Source: an uncultured Rivibacter sp. (GTDB taxonomy: Bacteria > Pseudomonadota > Gammaproteobacteria > Burkholderiales > Burkholderiaceae). From it: a stretch of DNA of 48,177 nt. The stretch's first letter is position 1. The number at the start of each line of letters is the position of its first letter. The translations under genes and the position numbers were made by a program. Shown piece after piece: positions 1 to 7,148 of this stretch. Below the pieces are notes generated by a model. The model was not told where the DNA came from, did not search any database, and saw only the letters and a list, made by a program, of their open reading frames with translations. Location: contig CAMLLU010000044.1 in the NCBI GenBank assembly GCA_946480925.1, positions 1 to 48,177 on the forward strand, read 5' to 3'.

Positions 1-210
1 GCCACCGACAAGTTCGACACGCTCACCGCCATCGTGAACTGGGTGGAAAACGGCGCGGCACCGGCGAGCATCAAGGCTTCGGCTCGCGCGGCGAATGCCG
101 ATGCGGCTGCATGGCCCACGCGCACGCGGCCGCTGTGCCCGTATCCGCAGCGGGCCACGTACAAGGGTAGCGGCGACGTGAACGCGGCTGAGAGCTTCAC
201 CTGCCAGTGA
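1..210 (+). CDS. Tannase/feruloyl esterase family protein, C-terminal fragment (cut by window edge)
   Basis: Only the last 69 residues are inside the window, open from base 1 to a TGA at 208-210. The tail TRPLCPYPQRATYKGSGD...SFTCQ closely matches the C-terminus of the complete tannase-family protein encoded just downstream (TRPLCAYPKVATYKGSGE...SFVCR), including the two terminal cysteines. The family hydrolyses esters of gallic or hydroxycinnamic acids and is usually exported. The two genes are tandem paralogs separated by a palindromic repeat. Substrate cannot be told from this fragment. Confidence 0.85.
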   Translation, partial: ATDKFDTLTAIVNWVENGAAPASIKASARAANADAAAWPTRTRPLCPYPQRATYKGSGDVNAAESFTCQ

Positions 211-230
211 GCTGAATGAACCCCAATTCA

Positions 231-322
231 TTCACCGCCGAGGCGCAGAGGACGCGGAGGACCGCAGAGGGGACCTGCATTTCTCTGCGAGTCCTCTGCG
301 TTCTCTGCGCCTCTGTGGTGAA
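231..322. repeat. Large imperfect palindrome of the 'GAGGCGCAGAGGACGC' intergenic repeat type
   Basis: The left arm at 231-260 (TTCACCGCCGAGGCGCAGAG, then GACGCGGAGG) is nearly the reverse complement of the right arm at 293-322 (CCTCTGCGTTCTCTGCGCCT, then CTGTGGTGAA), with about four mismatches over 30 bases. The middle holds a further CAGAGG/CCTCTG pair. The RNA would fold into one long hairpin. I know this sequence class as a widespread nongenic repeat in many bacterial phyla. It fills the gap between the two tannase genes and may act as a terminator or mRNA stabiliser, but that is not shown. Confidence 0.8.
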
Positions 323-382
323 GGATGTTGGGTCTTTCGTTGTTTCCGCACAGGCCGCCTTTTGATGACCGGAGCCCAGCAC

Positions 383-2077
383 ATGCACAGCTCTCCTCGC
401 CGTCTCTGCGTCGCGGCCGCAGTCATGCTGCTGGCCGCCTGCGGCACCACGTCAAGACAACCGCCGCCACAGCTCGCGCCCGCCACGCCCGCGGCCCTGC
501 GTGCCTGCGGCGAGCTGCCCGCGCAGTTCTCGTTTGCCAACGCCACCATCACCGCCGCTTCGGTGGTGCCGGCCGGCACGCTGAAGGTGGGTGGGCGCGA
601 CGTGGCCGAGCATTGCCTGGTCACCGGCCGCATGTTCGAGCGCGCGAGCCCGGTGGACGGCAAGGCCTACGCCATCGGCTTCGAGATGCGCCTGCCGCGC
701 GACTGGAACGGCCGCTTCTTCCACCAGGGCAATGGCGGGCTCGACGGCTTCGTGCAGCCCGCCGTCGGCGCGGTGAGCGGCGGCGGGCCGCTCACGCATG
801 CACTGCAGCAGGGCTTCGCGGTGCTGAGTTCGGACGCCGGCCACAACGTGAGCCAGCTGCCGCTGTTCGGCCTCGACCCGCAGGCGCGGCTCGACTACGG
901 CTACCAGGCGGTGGGCAAGCTCACGCCCATGGCCAAGGCGCTCATCCAGGCGGCCTATGCCAAGGGGCCGGACCGTTCGTACATCGGCGGCTGCTCGAAC
1001 GGCGGGCGCCATGCGATGGTGGCCGCCTCGCGTTTTGCCGACCAGTACGACGGCGTGCTGGCCGGCAACCCCGGCTTCAACCTGCCCAAGGCGGCGGTGG
1101 CTCAGCTCTATGGCGCGCAGCAGTACGCGAGCCTTGCGGCCGGGGGGGATCTCGCGAGTGCCTTCACACCGGCCGAGCGCAAGCTCGTGGCCGACGCGGT
1201 GCTGGCGAAGTGCGATGCGCTCGACGGCGCGGCCGACGGCCTGGTGAACGCGGGCGCGGCCTGCCAGCGCGCCTTCGAGCTGGCGCGCGACGTGCCCACC
1301 TGCAGCGGTGCCCGTGATGGCTCGTGTCTTTCGGCCCAGCAGAAGCAGGTGCTGGGCAACGTCTTCGGCGGTGCGCGCAACAAGGCCGGCCAGCCGCTCT
1401 ACGCGAGCTTCCCGTTCGATGCCGGCATCACCGGCGCCGACTGGGCGCAATGGGAGTTCGTGGCCTCGGTGACCAACCGCGACCCGGTGGCCGTGGCCTA
1501 CGTGTTCCAGACGCCGCCGGCCGACGTGAACGCAGCCAAGGACCCGAAGGCCTTCGCATTGGCCTTCGACGTCGAGCGCGACGCACCGAAGATCTTCGCC
1601 AGCGATGCCCGCTACACCGAGTCGTCCATGAGCTTCATGACGCCACCGGATGCTGCGGACTTGAGCGCGTTGAAAAACCGCGGCGGCAAGCTGCTCGTGT
1701 ACCACGGCACCAGCGATGCGGTGTTCTCTTCGGACGACACCGCCGCCTGGTACGAGACCCTGGCCAGGCGCCATGGCGGCAGCGCTTCGAACTTCGCACG
1801 CTACTTCGCCGTGCCCGGCATGAACCACTGCCGCGGCGGCCCGGCGGCCGACCAGTTCGACATGCTGGGCGCTCTGGTGAAATGGGTCGAGCAAGGCCAA
1901 GCGCCCGACGCGGTGATCGCCGCCGTGCGAGGTGCAGGCAACGCCGGCGGGGTGAACAATGAGCTGCCGCCCCACTGGTCACCCACGCGCACGCGGCCGC
2001 TGTGTGCCTACCCCAAGGTCGCCACCTACAAAGGCAGCGGCGAAATCGAATCCGCAGACAGCTTCGTCTGCCGATAG
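383..2077 (+). CDS. Tannase/feruloyl esterase family lipoprotein
   Basis: Predicted 564-residue alpha/beta hydrolase that hydrolyses aromatic carboxylic esters such as feruloyl or galloyl esters outside the cytoplasm. The family's CS-D-HC signature is complete: nucleophile Ser205 in GGCSNGGR after Cys204, acid Asp445 in GTSDAVF, and His482 followed by Cys483 in GMNHCRGG; the two cysteines are expected to pair. The N-terminus MHSSPRRLCVAAAVMLLAAC is a lipoprotein signal with lipobox LAAC. I chose the ATG at 383 because it gives a compact signal peptide and has GGAG upstream; an ATG at 365 and a TTG at 362 are in frame. It is a paralog of the truncated gene upstream and precedes an amidohydrolase by 31 bases, so co-transcription is likely. 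Exact substrate unknown. Confidence 0.9.
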   Translation: MHSSPRRLCVAAAVMLLAACGTTSRQPPPQLAPATPAALRACGELPAQFSFANATITAASVVPAGTLKVGGRDVAEHCLVTGRMFERASPVDGKAYAIGFEMRLPRDWNGRFFHQGNGGLDGFVQPAVGAVSGGGPLTHALQQGFAVLSSDAGHNVSQLPLFGLDPQARLDYGYQAVGKLTPMAKALIQAAYAKGPDRSYIGGCSNGGRHAMVAASRFADQYDGVLAGNPGFNLPKAAVAQLYGAQQYASLAAGGDLASAFTPAERKLVADAVLAKCDALDGAADGLVNAGAACQRAFELARDVPTCSGARDGSCLSAQQKQVLGNVFGGARNKAGQPLYASFPFDAGITGADWAQWEFVASVTNRDPVAVAYVFQTPPADVNAAKDPKAFALAFDVERDAPKIFASDARYTESSMSFMTPPDAADLSALKNRGGKLLVYHGTSDAVFSSDDTAAWYETLARRHGGSASNFARYFAVPGMNHCRGGPAADQFDMLGALVKWVEQGQAPDAVIAAVRGAGNAGGVNNELPPHWSPTRTRPLCAYPKVATYKGSGEIESADSFVCR

Positions 2078-2108
2078 AGATAGAAGCAGAGACAGAAGAG
2101 GAAACTCA

Positions 2109-2972
2109 GTGAACGTCAACGAACTCATCGCCATCGACATCCACACCCACGCCGAGGTGTCGTGCTGGAACCCCTTCGACAAGTACGGCGAGGAATACGA
2201 CCGCGCGGCCGACAAGTACTTCCGCTCGAGCCGCCGGCCCACCATCCAGGAGTCGATCGACTACTACCGCGAGCGCAAGATCGGCCTGGTGATGTTCATG
2301 GTCGACGCCGAGGCCAACCTCGGCCGCCGCCGCATCCCCAACGAAGAGATCGCCGAGGCCGCGGGCAAGAACGCCGACATGATGATCGCCTTCGCCTCCA
2401 TCGACCCGCACAAGGGCAAGATGGGCGCGCGCGAGGCACGCCGGCTCATCGAGGAGCACGGCGTCAAGGGCTTCAAGTTCCACCCCACGGTGCAGGGCTT
2501 CTACCCGCAGGACAAGATGGCCTGGCCCTTGTACGAAGTGATCGCCGAGCACAACATGCCGGCCATCTTCCACAGCGGGCATTCGGGCATCGGCTCGGGC
2601 ATGCGCTGCGGCGGCGGCCTGCGGCTCGAGTACTCGAACCCCATGCACCTGGACGACGTGGCGATCAACTTCCCAGACATGCAGATCGTCATCGCCCACC
2701 CCAGCTGGCCCTGGCAGGACGAAGCCCTGAGCGTGGCGATGCACAAGCCCAACGTGTGGATCGACCTTTCGGGCTGGAGCCCGAAGTACTTTCCGCAGCA
2801 GCTCGTGCAATACGCCAACACCCTGCTGAAAGACCGCGTGCTCTTCGGCAGCGACTACCCCCTCATCACGCCCGACCGCTGGATGAAGGACTTCGAGGAA
2901 GCGGGCTTCCGCGACGAGGTGAAGCCGCTGATCCTGAAGCAGAACGCGATGCGGTTGTTGAAGCTGGGGTAG
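2109..2972 (+). CDS. Amidohydrolase family protein (amidohydrolase_2, decarboxylase/hydrolase-like)
   Basis: A 287-residue TIM-barrel amidohydrolase. Metal-site motifs are visible in order: IHTH near residue 12 (HxH), FKFHPT, IFHSGHSG, IAHPSWPW, and the late Asp in LFGSDYPL. The set is typical of the ACMSD/gamma-resorcylate decarboxylase branch, which also contains enzymes annotated as 4-hydroxyphenyl-beta-ketoacyl-CoA hydrolases in hydroxycinnamate catabolism. That role would fit the esterase upstream, which could release hydroxycinnamates, but it is an inference. I chose the GTG at 2109, preceded by AGAGGAAA, because the reading frame open farther upstream overlaps the tannase and lacks the family's N-terminus. 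No signal peptide, so cytoplasmic. Confidence 0.8.
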   Translation: MNVNELIAIDIHTHAEVSCWNPFDKYGEEYDRAADKYFRSSRRPTIQESIDYYRERKIGLVMFMVDAEANLGRRRIPNEEIAEAAGKNADMMIAFASIDPHKGKMGAREARRLIEEHGVKGFKFHPTVQGFYPQDKMAWPLYEVIAEHNMPAIFHSGHSGIGSGMRCGGGLRLEYSNPMHLDDVAINFPDMQIVIAHPSWPWQDEALSVAMHKPNVWIDLSGWSPKYFPQQLVQYANTLLKDRVLFGSDYPLITPDRWMKDFEEAGFRDEVKPLILKQNAMRLLKLG

Positions 2973-2997
2973 GGCCTCGATGCCGGCGAGGGCCGGC

Positions 2998-5061
2998 CTA
3001 CTTCCTGGCTGCCTTCGACCCGGTGCCCGGTGCAGATGCTGCGAGCGACGTCTTCGACAGCTGCTGCAGTGTTCCGAGCAGCTCCTTGCCCACCTTTTCG
3101 CGGTACACGGTGGCGTCCTCGTTGCCGTATCGCCGCTGCAATTCTTCCCAGCGCGCGCCCAGGCCCTTCTGCTCCTCGTTCTTGACGTGTGCCGCCGTGA
3201 GGTCGCTGTGCTTCAGCGCCAGGCACTCCGCCGCGGTGACGGGGTTGGCCGTGTGGAGGTGCAGGTACACCGAGGGCGCTTCCCGGCCGTCGCTCAAGGG
3301 GCGGGGCGTGATCTTCAGTTCGAAGAGCGTCCCACGGGCGCCCTGGTCGCCTGCCGATCGAAGCTGGACCGGGGATGACACGCCTGCAATCTGGTCGAGC
3401 TGCAGCAGGCGCTTCAAGTGCGAAGCCTTGGGGAACTGGTGCTGCTTCAGCGTATCGCCCTCCCGGGCCTCGAGGCGCTTGTCGATCACTTCGAGCGCCG
3501 CGATGCGATCGTCGAGCCTGCTGGCCCTCTGCACGAGGCCTTCGTCCGTGGGGTTGTTGCGAACCAGCGAATCCAGCGCGCTGCGCGCCCGGCGTACGAC
3601 CGCAATGTTGCCGAACCACCCAAGAGCCGAAGTGCGCAAGGCGCCGGCGATGTCCAGTGGATCGTGCAGCTTTGGCTTCATGTCTTCGATGCGCTTGGGG
3701 TCTGCCCTGGGCAGCAAGCGCGCGATGGCGAGCACGTCGGGCGAGCTCCGTGCCATCTCCAAGGTCAGCGGTGAAGAGTCCAGCACGTCGTCTATGCGCA
3801 GCAGCAACTGCCTTTGCACTTCATCGGTGGTGCCACGCTCGGGCGCGGTGGACGGGGCTTCGGTTCTGGCTGCCCTGTTGGGGCGTGATCGGCGGCGGCC
3901 GGAGCGGGGTGCCTCCGCCTGCGGCGGCTGTGCAGGCCGGCTCGGCACGACGGCCCATTCGTCTTCCTGGCCGTGTGGTTGCTGCACCCCATGGGTCGCC
4001 TTGCGGAGTGTTTCGCTTTCCGCCTTGTAAAGGCTGTTCATGGCTTCAGAGAGGGCGGAAGCCAGAACGCTCACGGACTGCACGAAGTCCAGCGCCCGAT
4101 CCCAGGCGGAAGCATCCGCGCCCGCCGGTTGCGACTGCCGCGCTGCATGCAGTGAAAAGTCGTCTATTGCGGCGCCGAGTTTTGCCAACCCGTCCCACAC
4201 CTGCTTGCAGGCGTCGAGCTGACTCTTCTGAGGCTGATCAAGGCCTTCGCCTTCGATCAGGCGCTGACATGAAACGTACGCCTCGGTGCAATGGACGAGC
4301 ACGCCTTCCAGCGGCGACGCCAGCGATGCAACTCCCAGCACCTGCCCGCGTGCGTCTGCCATGGCCAGGTTGATCTTCACTTTCAACGCTTGAACAAGCG
4401 TGTCGACGATGGACTCCCTCAACGCCGGGAGCAGCTCTCTTGGCACCGACCCGTACCGGCCTGACTCCTCATGGAGCTGCAGGGCGAACGCGATGTACGG
4501 GTCCAGATCGCCAGGCTTCGATTTCGGTGGCGTCGATCGCGTTGCCTCACGCGATTCGGCGAAGGTCAACAGGATCGCGTTGGACGCGTGGCTCAAGGCC
4601 GCTTCCAGAAGATCGCCCCGTTGTTCGGCCACTCCAGCCGGGTCCTTCTTGTAGCCGGGTGACATGCGCGAGTGAAGCAGAAGTGCTTCGCGTGCGTCGT
4701 TGAACGCCTGTGCGCTCAGGTTTTTCGTCGGCCCGCTTCTTGCGGCCAGCGAAGCGGTGAATTCCAGTCGACTTGCGAGCTGGTCGATCTTCGCTTCCCG
4801 TTCCTTGTCGTTTCTCGGCGGCCTTTGTTCGCTCGAGGCACTCGTTCCCGCGGAAGCCAGGGGAAAGCTCACACGGGGCGCGTGCGAGGCCTGCGACGTG
4901 CTCCCTCTCGACGACACCCCAGCCGATCGCGAATGAAGGTCGGCGGGGCCGGCTGGCAGGCTCTGCGGGCGGCCCTGGTGGCCGCCTTGCGCCTCGCCCG
5001 CCCGGCCTCCCTGCTCCGGGGCGAATGTGCGAGGTCGATTTCCCGTGATTCTGTTGGGCAT
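2998..5061 (-). CDS. Unknown 687-aa protein, candidate type III secreted effector
   Basis: I recognise no enzyme domain. The first 90 residues are rich in Ser, Pro, Gly, Arg and Gln with almost no predicted structure (MPNRITGNRPRTFAPEQGG, then Ser-rich), as in N-terminal type III secretion signals, and there is no Sec signal. Residues from about 90 on are largely helical, with a Pro/Arg-rich linker near residue 370-400 (after EDEWAVVPSRP) and a second helical half. The gene stands alone, facing away from the SnoaL genes. A TTCG-N16-TTCG box lies 77 bases upstream of the ATG with a -10-like GATAGT in between, as for HrpB/HrpX-controlled effector genes. No good Shine-Dalgarno sequence is visible. 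Base composition looks less GC-rich than the neighbours. Secretion is inferred, not shown. Confidence 0.6.
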   Translation of the reverse strand: MPNRITGNRPRTFAPEQGGRAGEAQGGHQGRPQSLPAGPADLHSRSAGVSSRGSTSQASHAPRVSFPLASAGTSASSEQRPPRNDKEREAKIDQLASRLEFTASLAARSGPTKNLSAQAFNDAREALLLHSRMSPGYKKDPAGVAEQRGDLLEAALSHASNAILLTFAESREATRSTPPKSKPGDLDPYIAFALQLHEESGRYGSVPRELLPALRESIVDTLVQALKVKINLAMADARGQVLGVASLASPLEGVLVHCTEAYVSCQRLIEGEGLDQPQKSQLDACKQVWDGLAKLGAAIDDFSLHAARQSQPAGADASAWDRALDFVQSVSVLASALSEAMNSLYKAESETLRKATHGVQQPHGQEDEWAVVPSRPAQPPQAEAPRSGRRRSRPNRAARTEAPSTAPERGTTDEVQRQLLLRIDDVLDSSPLTLEMARSSPDVLAIARLLPRADPKRIEDMKPKLHDPLDIAGALRTSALGWFGNIAVVRRARSALDSLVRNNPTDEGLVQRASRLDDRIAALEVIDKRLEAREGDTLKQHQFPKASHLKRLLQLDQIAGVSSPVQLRSAGDQGARGTLFELKITPRPLSDGREAPSVYLHLHTANPVTAAECLALKHSDLTAAHVKNEEQKGLGARWEELQRRYGNEDATVYREKVGKELLGTLQQLSKTSLAASAPGTGSKAARK

Positions 5062-5100
5062 GGTCAGGAAAGGGGCGCGAGGTCGAGAGTTCGACCCTTC

Positions 5101-5162
5101 ACTATCCGACCCAACCGGCCCCGCATGCGTGCAACGCGCGAAACGAGCGTGCTTGCGCCGAA
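5101..5162 (-). promoter_or_regulatory. hrpII/PIP-like box with -10-like element
   Basis: On the minus strand, TTCG at 5162-5159 and TTCG at 5142-5139 are separated by exactly 16 bases; each repeat is followed by a non-A base, so it also fits the TTCGB-N15-TTCGB form of the PIP box. A -10-like GATAGT follows at 5106-5101, 32 bases after the second TTCG (the usual distance; consensus YANNNT, one mismatch). The start codon of the putative effector is about 40 bases further on. Known AraC-type activators HrpB (Ralstonia) and HrpX (Xanthomonas, Acidovorax) bind such boxes. Confidence 0.65.
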
Positions 5163-5190
5163 AGGCGAGATGCCGTTTCGCTTCAGGTGC

Positions 5191-5580
5191 TCAACGCCCC
5201 CAGAACGCGTCTTCCTGCTCCTGGTCGCTCGAGAACAGGCGCGCCTCCACGACCTTGCCGTTCTCGATGCGCAGCAGGTCCACGCCAGCTTGTGCGAGCT
5301 GCATGCCGTTGCGTTGCGCCTTGAACTCGAGGTTGATGGCGACCCAGTCGCCGTTTGCCATGAAGTGGTCGGCGCGCGAGATGGTGAAGGTGCCTTCGGA
5401 CACCACCATCATGCCGCCGAGCATCGCGCCCACGGCCTGCATGCCCCTGTGCGTGCCCGAGAACCGGTTCTTGCCAGGCTGGTGCCACACGATGTCTGGC
5501 GAGAGCAGTTTGCCCAGCAGGGCTTGATCGCCCGTCTGGGCTGCGCGGATGTAGCTCTTTGCGATGTCGACGTTGGACAT
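5191..5580 (-). CDS. SnoaL-like/nuclear transport factor 2-fold protein
   Basis: A 129-residue cone-shaped alpha+beta barrel protein of the SnoaL/ketosteroid-isomerase superfamily. Motifs include the N-terminal helix IAKSYIRAAQTGDQALLGKL, LSPDIVWHQPG, and the C-terminal strand pair VDLLRIENGKVVEARLFSSD. Such proteins are small-molecule isomerases, cyclases or hydrolases, or only binding domains; the substrate cannot be inferred. I chose the ATG at 5580 because AGAGGAA sits at the correct distance; the open frame reaching back to 5760 overlaps the next gene. It follows a second SnoaL-like gene (71 bases apart, same strand), so the two are probably co-transcribed. Confidence 0.8.
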   Translation of the reverse strand: MSNVDIAKSYIRAAQTGDQALLGKLLSPDIVWHQPGKNRFSGTHRGMQAVGAMLGGMMVVSEGTFTISRADHFMANGDWVAINLEFKAQRNGMQLAQAGVDLLRIENGKVVEARLFSSDQEQEDAFWGR

Positions 5581-5651
5581 GGTGAATTCCTCTTGGTGAT
5601 GTTTTCGGGATGTGCGTGGGGTTGTGGTGGCGTGCCTTCGTTCACACCTTC

Positions 5652-6092
5652 TCAGGCCATGAGGCCTTGCATCGCAGCCGGGTGCCGTGTGAACGACCAG
5701 TGCACGTGCACCACGCGCCACTTGCCGTCGATCAGCCGATAGACCTGGGTCGAATTCCACGGCGTGCCGGGCTTTTCGCCGCTGTTGCCGTCGGTCGCGA
5801 AATTGACGAGGTTGTAGGTCGCCACCGCGAAATCGCCGCTGCCGCTCACGATCACCTGCGGGTTGGGATAGTCGCTGCGCAGGATGTTCAGCTTGCCTTC
5901 GAAGAACTGGCGGAAGTACGCCTCCACGGCTTTGCGGCCATCCAGGCGCGTGGCGGTGATCGGGTCGAAATAGCTCACGTCATCGCTGTAGGTTTCGAGG
6001 GCGCCATCGACGTCGCCTTTGTTCCAGCGCTCGTTGATGGCGCGTTCGCTGGCGAGGATGGCCTGGGTGATCTGCTGGGCATCGGGGCTCAA
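5652..6092 (-). CDS. SnoaL-like DUF4440/NTF2-fold protein
   Basis: A 146-residue protein of the NTF2-like superfamily: long N-terminal helix (ILASERAINERWNKGDVDGA), YSDDVSYFDP with the typical aromatic-Asp-Pro turn, KAVEAYFRQFFEG, and a C-terminal strand WRVVHVHWSFT. The start is a TTG at 6092, supported by GGAAGGA seven bases upstream; no in-frame ATG fits the domain start. It is divergent from the AraC-family gene at 6243, and the shared 150-base intergenic region carries repeated candidate operators, so the AraC protein probably controls both SnoaL genes. Enzymatic role unknown. Confidence 0.8.
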   Translation of the reverse strand: MSPDAQQITQAILASERAINERWNKGDVDGALETYSDDVSYFDPITATRLDGRKAVEAYFRQFFEGKLNILRSDYPNPQVIVSGSGDFAVATYNLVNFATDGNSGEKPGTPWNSTQVYRLIDGKWRVVHVHWSFTRHPAAMQGLMA

Positions 6093-6126
6093 GAATCTGT
6101 CCTTCCAAGTTGTCGTGTATGTGGAA

Positions 6127-6198
6127 ATTATTGGACAGAGTATTGGCGGTTGAACGGTATTTCAGCGCCTTTTGATGGTAGTTATCGGACAATATTGG
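6127..6198. promoter_or_regulatory. Two direct repeats, candidate AraC operator
   Basis: TTATTGGACAGAGTATTGG (6128-6146) and TTATCGGACAATATTGG (6182-6198) are two related direct copies about 54 bases apart, close to five helical turns. They lie in the AT-richer stretch between the divergent SnoaL-like gene and the AraC regulator gene. Direct half-sites at this spacing are typical of AraC-family binding. Seen in the sequence; binding is inferred. Confidence 0.45.
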
Positions 6199-6242
6199 GG
6201 CGAGAGTTGATTCACTTCCACTAGAGGCACCAGGGCCGGTCG

Positions 6243-7145
6243 ATGTCACCCATCCGAAAAAAGAGCGCCAGCATCCAGCAGCTGGAGTACGACCCGGCAG
6301 GGCCCTACCAGCTCGCCTTGGAGGTGTTTGCCGTGTCCGACCTGCGACGGCGCGGCAGCAGGGAAAAGGTGCGCACGACACACCGGTACACGTTCTTCAT
6401 GTTCGTGTGCGTCACGAAGGGCACTTGTACCCAGTTGATCGATTTCAGCCCCACTGCGTGCGAGATCGGGTCACTGCTCACGCTGAAGCCTGGGCAGGCC
6501 CACAACTTCGGGCACGACGAAGACTGGGACGGCTGGATCGTGCTGTTCCGCCCCGAGTTCCTGCTGCCGGCGGCGGCGCCGGCGGGGGACTTGAAGCTCG
6601 CCGTCGATCTGGAGAGGCTGCCGGCGCATCTGCACCTGCACGAAGACGAACTGCGCAGCGTGGCAGCAGCCATCAAGCAGATGCGAAAGGATGCAACGCT
6701 CGACGCGCCTGCCGAAGAACTGCATGCGCTGTTGCGCTACCAGCTCTATGCGCTGCTGTCACGGTTCACCATCTTTCACGGCCGACATGAGGTTCGCGCC
6801 GCACCGGACTCGCGAGCGCTGCAGCGCTTCAAGCGCTTCCAGCAGCTCGTGGACCAGCGCTTTGCCCAGTGGCACCAGGTGACGGACTACGCGCAACAGC
6901 TGGGCTGCACGGAAAAGAGCCTCACGCGTGCCGCAACGGCGGCCATCGGCATGAATGCGAAGACCTTCATCGCCTCGCGCATCAGTCTCGAGGCGAAGCG
7001 CCTGCTGGTGCACACGGATACGCCCGTCACCCTCGTCGCCGAGAAGCTTGGCTTCGACGAAGCCACCAACTTCAGCAAGTTCTTCAAGCGGGAAGCGGGC
7101 TGCACGCCGGCGGAGTTTCGGCGGCTGCAACGGGCCGGACTGTGA
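6243..7145 (+). CDS. AraC family transcriptional regulator
   Basis: A 300-residue regulator. Residues 1-170 form a cupin-like sensing domain (FMFVCVTKGTCTQLIDF, LTLKPGQAHNFGHDEDWDGW), and the last 100 carry two helix-turn-helix motifs ending in LVAEKLGFDEATNFSKFFKREAG, the classic AraC signature. It is divergent from two SnoaL-like genes with candidate operator repeats between them, suggesting it controls them. The gene ends three bases before the stop codon of the convergent DUF805 gene. Ligand unknown. Confidence 0.9.
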   Translation: MSPIRKKSASIQQLEYDPAGPYQLALEVFAVSDLRRRGSREKVRTTHRYTFFMFVCVTKGTCTQLIDFSPTACEIGSLLTLKPGQAHNFGHDEDWDGWIVLFRPEFLLPAAAPAGDLKLAVDLERLPAHLHLHEDELRSVAAAIKQMRKDATLDAPAEELHALLRYQLYALLSRFTIFHGRHEVRAAPDSRALQRFKRFQQLVDQRFAQWHQVTDYAQQLGCTEKSLTRAATAAIGMNAKTFIASRISLEAKRLLVHTDTPVTLVAEKLGFDEATNFSKFFKREAGCTPAEFRRLQRAGL

Positions 7146-7148
7146 ACT

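Noticed and set aside
452..1975. Long open frame antisense to the tannase gene
   Set aside because: Shadow frame caused by high GC; composition is Arg/His/Gly-rich with no family motif, and the forward frame has complete catalytic motifs.
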